DNA of 64,000 nucleotides. Origin: Paenibacillus sp. JQZ6Y-1 (lineage in GTDB: Bacteria > Bacillota > Bacilli > Paenibacillales > Paenibacillaceae). Shown piece after piece: positions 63,697 through 64,000 of the stretch. The DNA is taken from NCBI RefSeq assembly GCF_040719145.1, contig NZ_JBFDUZ010000001.1, positions 3,038,001 through 3,102,000 of the forward strand, written 5' to 3'. The translations under genes were made by a program, and so were the position numbers. Each line of letters opens with the position of its first letter. The first letter of the stretch is position 1. Below the pieces are notes generated by a model. It was given only the letters and a program-made list of their open reading frames with translations. It had not been told where the DNA came from and searched no databases.

Positions 63697-64000
63697 CTTC
63701 ACACCTTCCTTATTTGTAAATTTTTTCTTCTCATTATCATATCGCTGGTTTATATTTATCGCAGATTGCCATTTGACGAATCAGTCAAAAAATTTCTGCG
63801 TTTCTCTTATCATTCATATATTTTTAAAATATTGGCAATATTAGTTATATCGGTGTTATCTGTGGAAGATGTAGTAGATAATCGAATTTTCATTTCGCCA
63901 AATTGAATTTAATCCAAGGGAACCATACATATTCATGCAACAGTATGACATGTTACAGAATAAACAAGGTAGATGGACTTCATGCTTGTCAGTTTTTGCA
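63697..64000. other. Right-end region
   Basis: 304 bp, AT-rich. A plus-strand frame from the ATG at 63935 runs off the right edge (22 codons visible) without a good ribosome site; it cannot be judged from here. No other feature is supported. Confidence 0.3.

Overview
The window looks like a chromosomal segment of a Paenibacillus or close relative (Bacillota, endospore-forming). The evidence is strong AGGAGG-type ribosome binding sites, frequent GTG/TTG starts, intrinsic terminators with long T-runs, a SleB-type spore cortex hydrolase, a Spo0E-family phosphatase, a stalk-domain (copper amine oxidase N-terminal-like) secreted protein, a YrhE/YrhD-like formate dehydrogenase pair and two HTH-TPR regulators of the RRNPP type. 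No rRNA, tRNA, insertion sequence, prophage or CRISPR array is visible.

Layout. 1-2.5 kb: a LacI repressor (cut by the left edge) divergent from a GH1 6-phospho-beta-glucosidase. 2.9-10.6 kb: SleB, a TetR regulator divergent from a class D flavin monooxygenase-like protein, an S9 peptidase, a membrane-anchored coiled-coil protein and exodeoxyribonuclease ExoA. 10.9-17.5 kb: a PstS-like membrane protein, a Fur-controlled siderophore-binding lipoprotein, an amino-acid permease, a VanZ-RDD fusion and a YdcF protein. 17.7-27.1 kb: nitroreductase with its MarR regulator, an FUSC-type exporter, a secreted propeller-like protein, AspA, a GNAT, a SMI1/KNR4 protein and ThrC. 27.3-30.2 kb: a BMP-type lipoprotein followed by a chemoreceptor. 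30.5-38.2 kb: a formate island (FNT channel, MoaA, FdhD, DUF2294 on the minus strand; formate dehydrogenase and DUF1641 on the plus strand). 38.6-51 kb: stalk-domain and LysM secreted proteins, an SDR enzyme under an autoregulated TetR repressor, FabV, a chemoreceptor, DUF3817, an MFS transporter, DctA and a Gfo/Idh oxidoreductase. 51.3-51.9 kb: remnants of a divergent hydrolase/LysR pair. 52-60 kb: a polar amino-acid ABC transporter, MgtC, a FIST protein paired with a soluble chemoreceptor-like protein, and a GH43-ricin protein with a cre site. 60.1-63.7 kb: two paralogous HTH-TPR regulators and a Spo0E-like phosphatase.

The most interesting object is a 44-residue pre-pro-peptide gene at 61638-61772 (minus). 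It overlaps the 3' end of the upstream HTH-TPR regulator in another frame. It has a typical signal peptide and ends in a small glycine-rich hexapeptide, GHGQGT. This is the architecture of an RRNPP receptor-pheromone pair (AimR/AimP; AloR/Alo of Paenibacillus). The second receptor copy directly downstream lacks a recognisable peptide of its own, and the first receptor changes abruptly in base composition along its length. Other notable points are two candidate leader or small RNAs, each a promoter followed closely by a terminator (9.6 kb and 34.2 kb), a shared TetR operator palindrome at 41.5 and 42.2 kb, two related heptanucleotide tandem arrays (38.25 and 49.98 kb), and a deletion scar at 51.5 kb.
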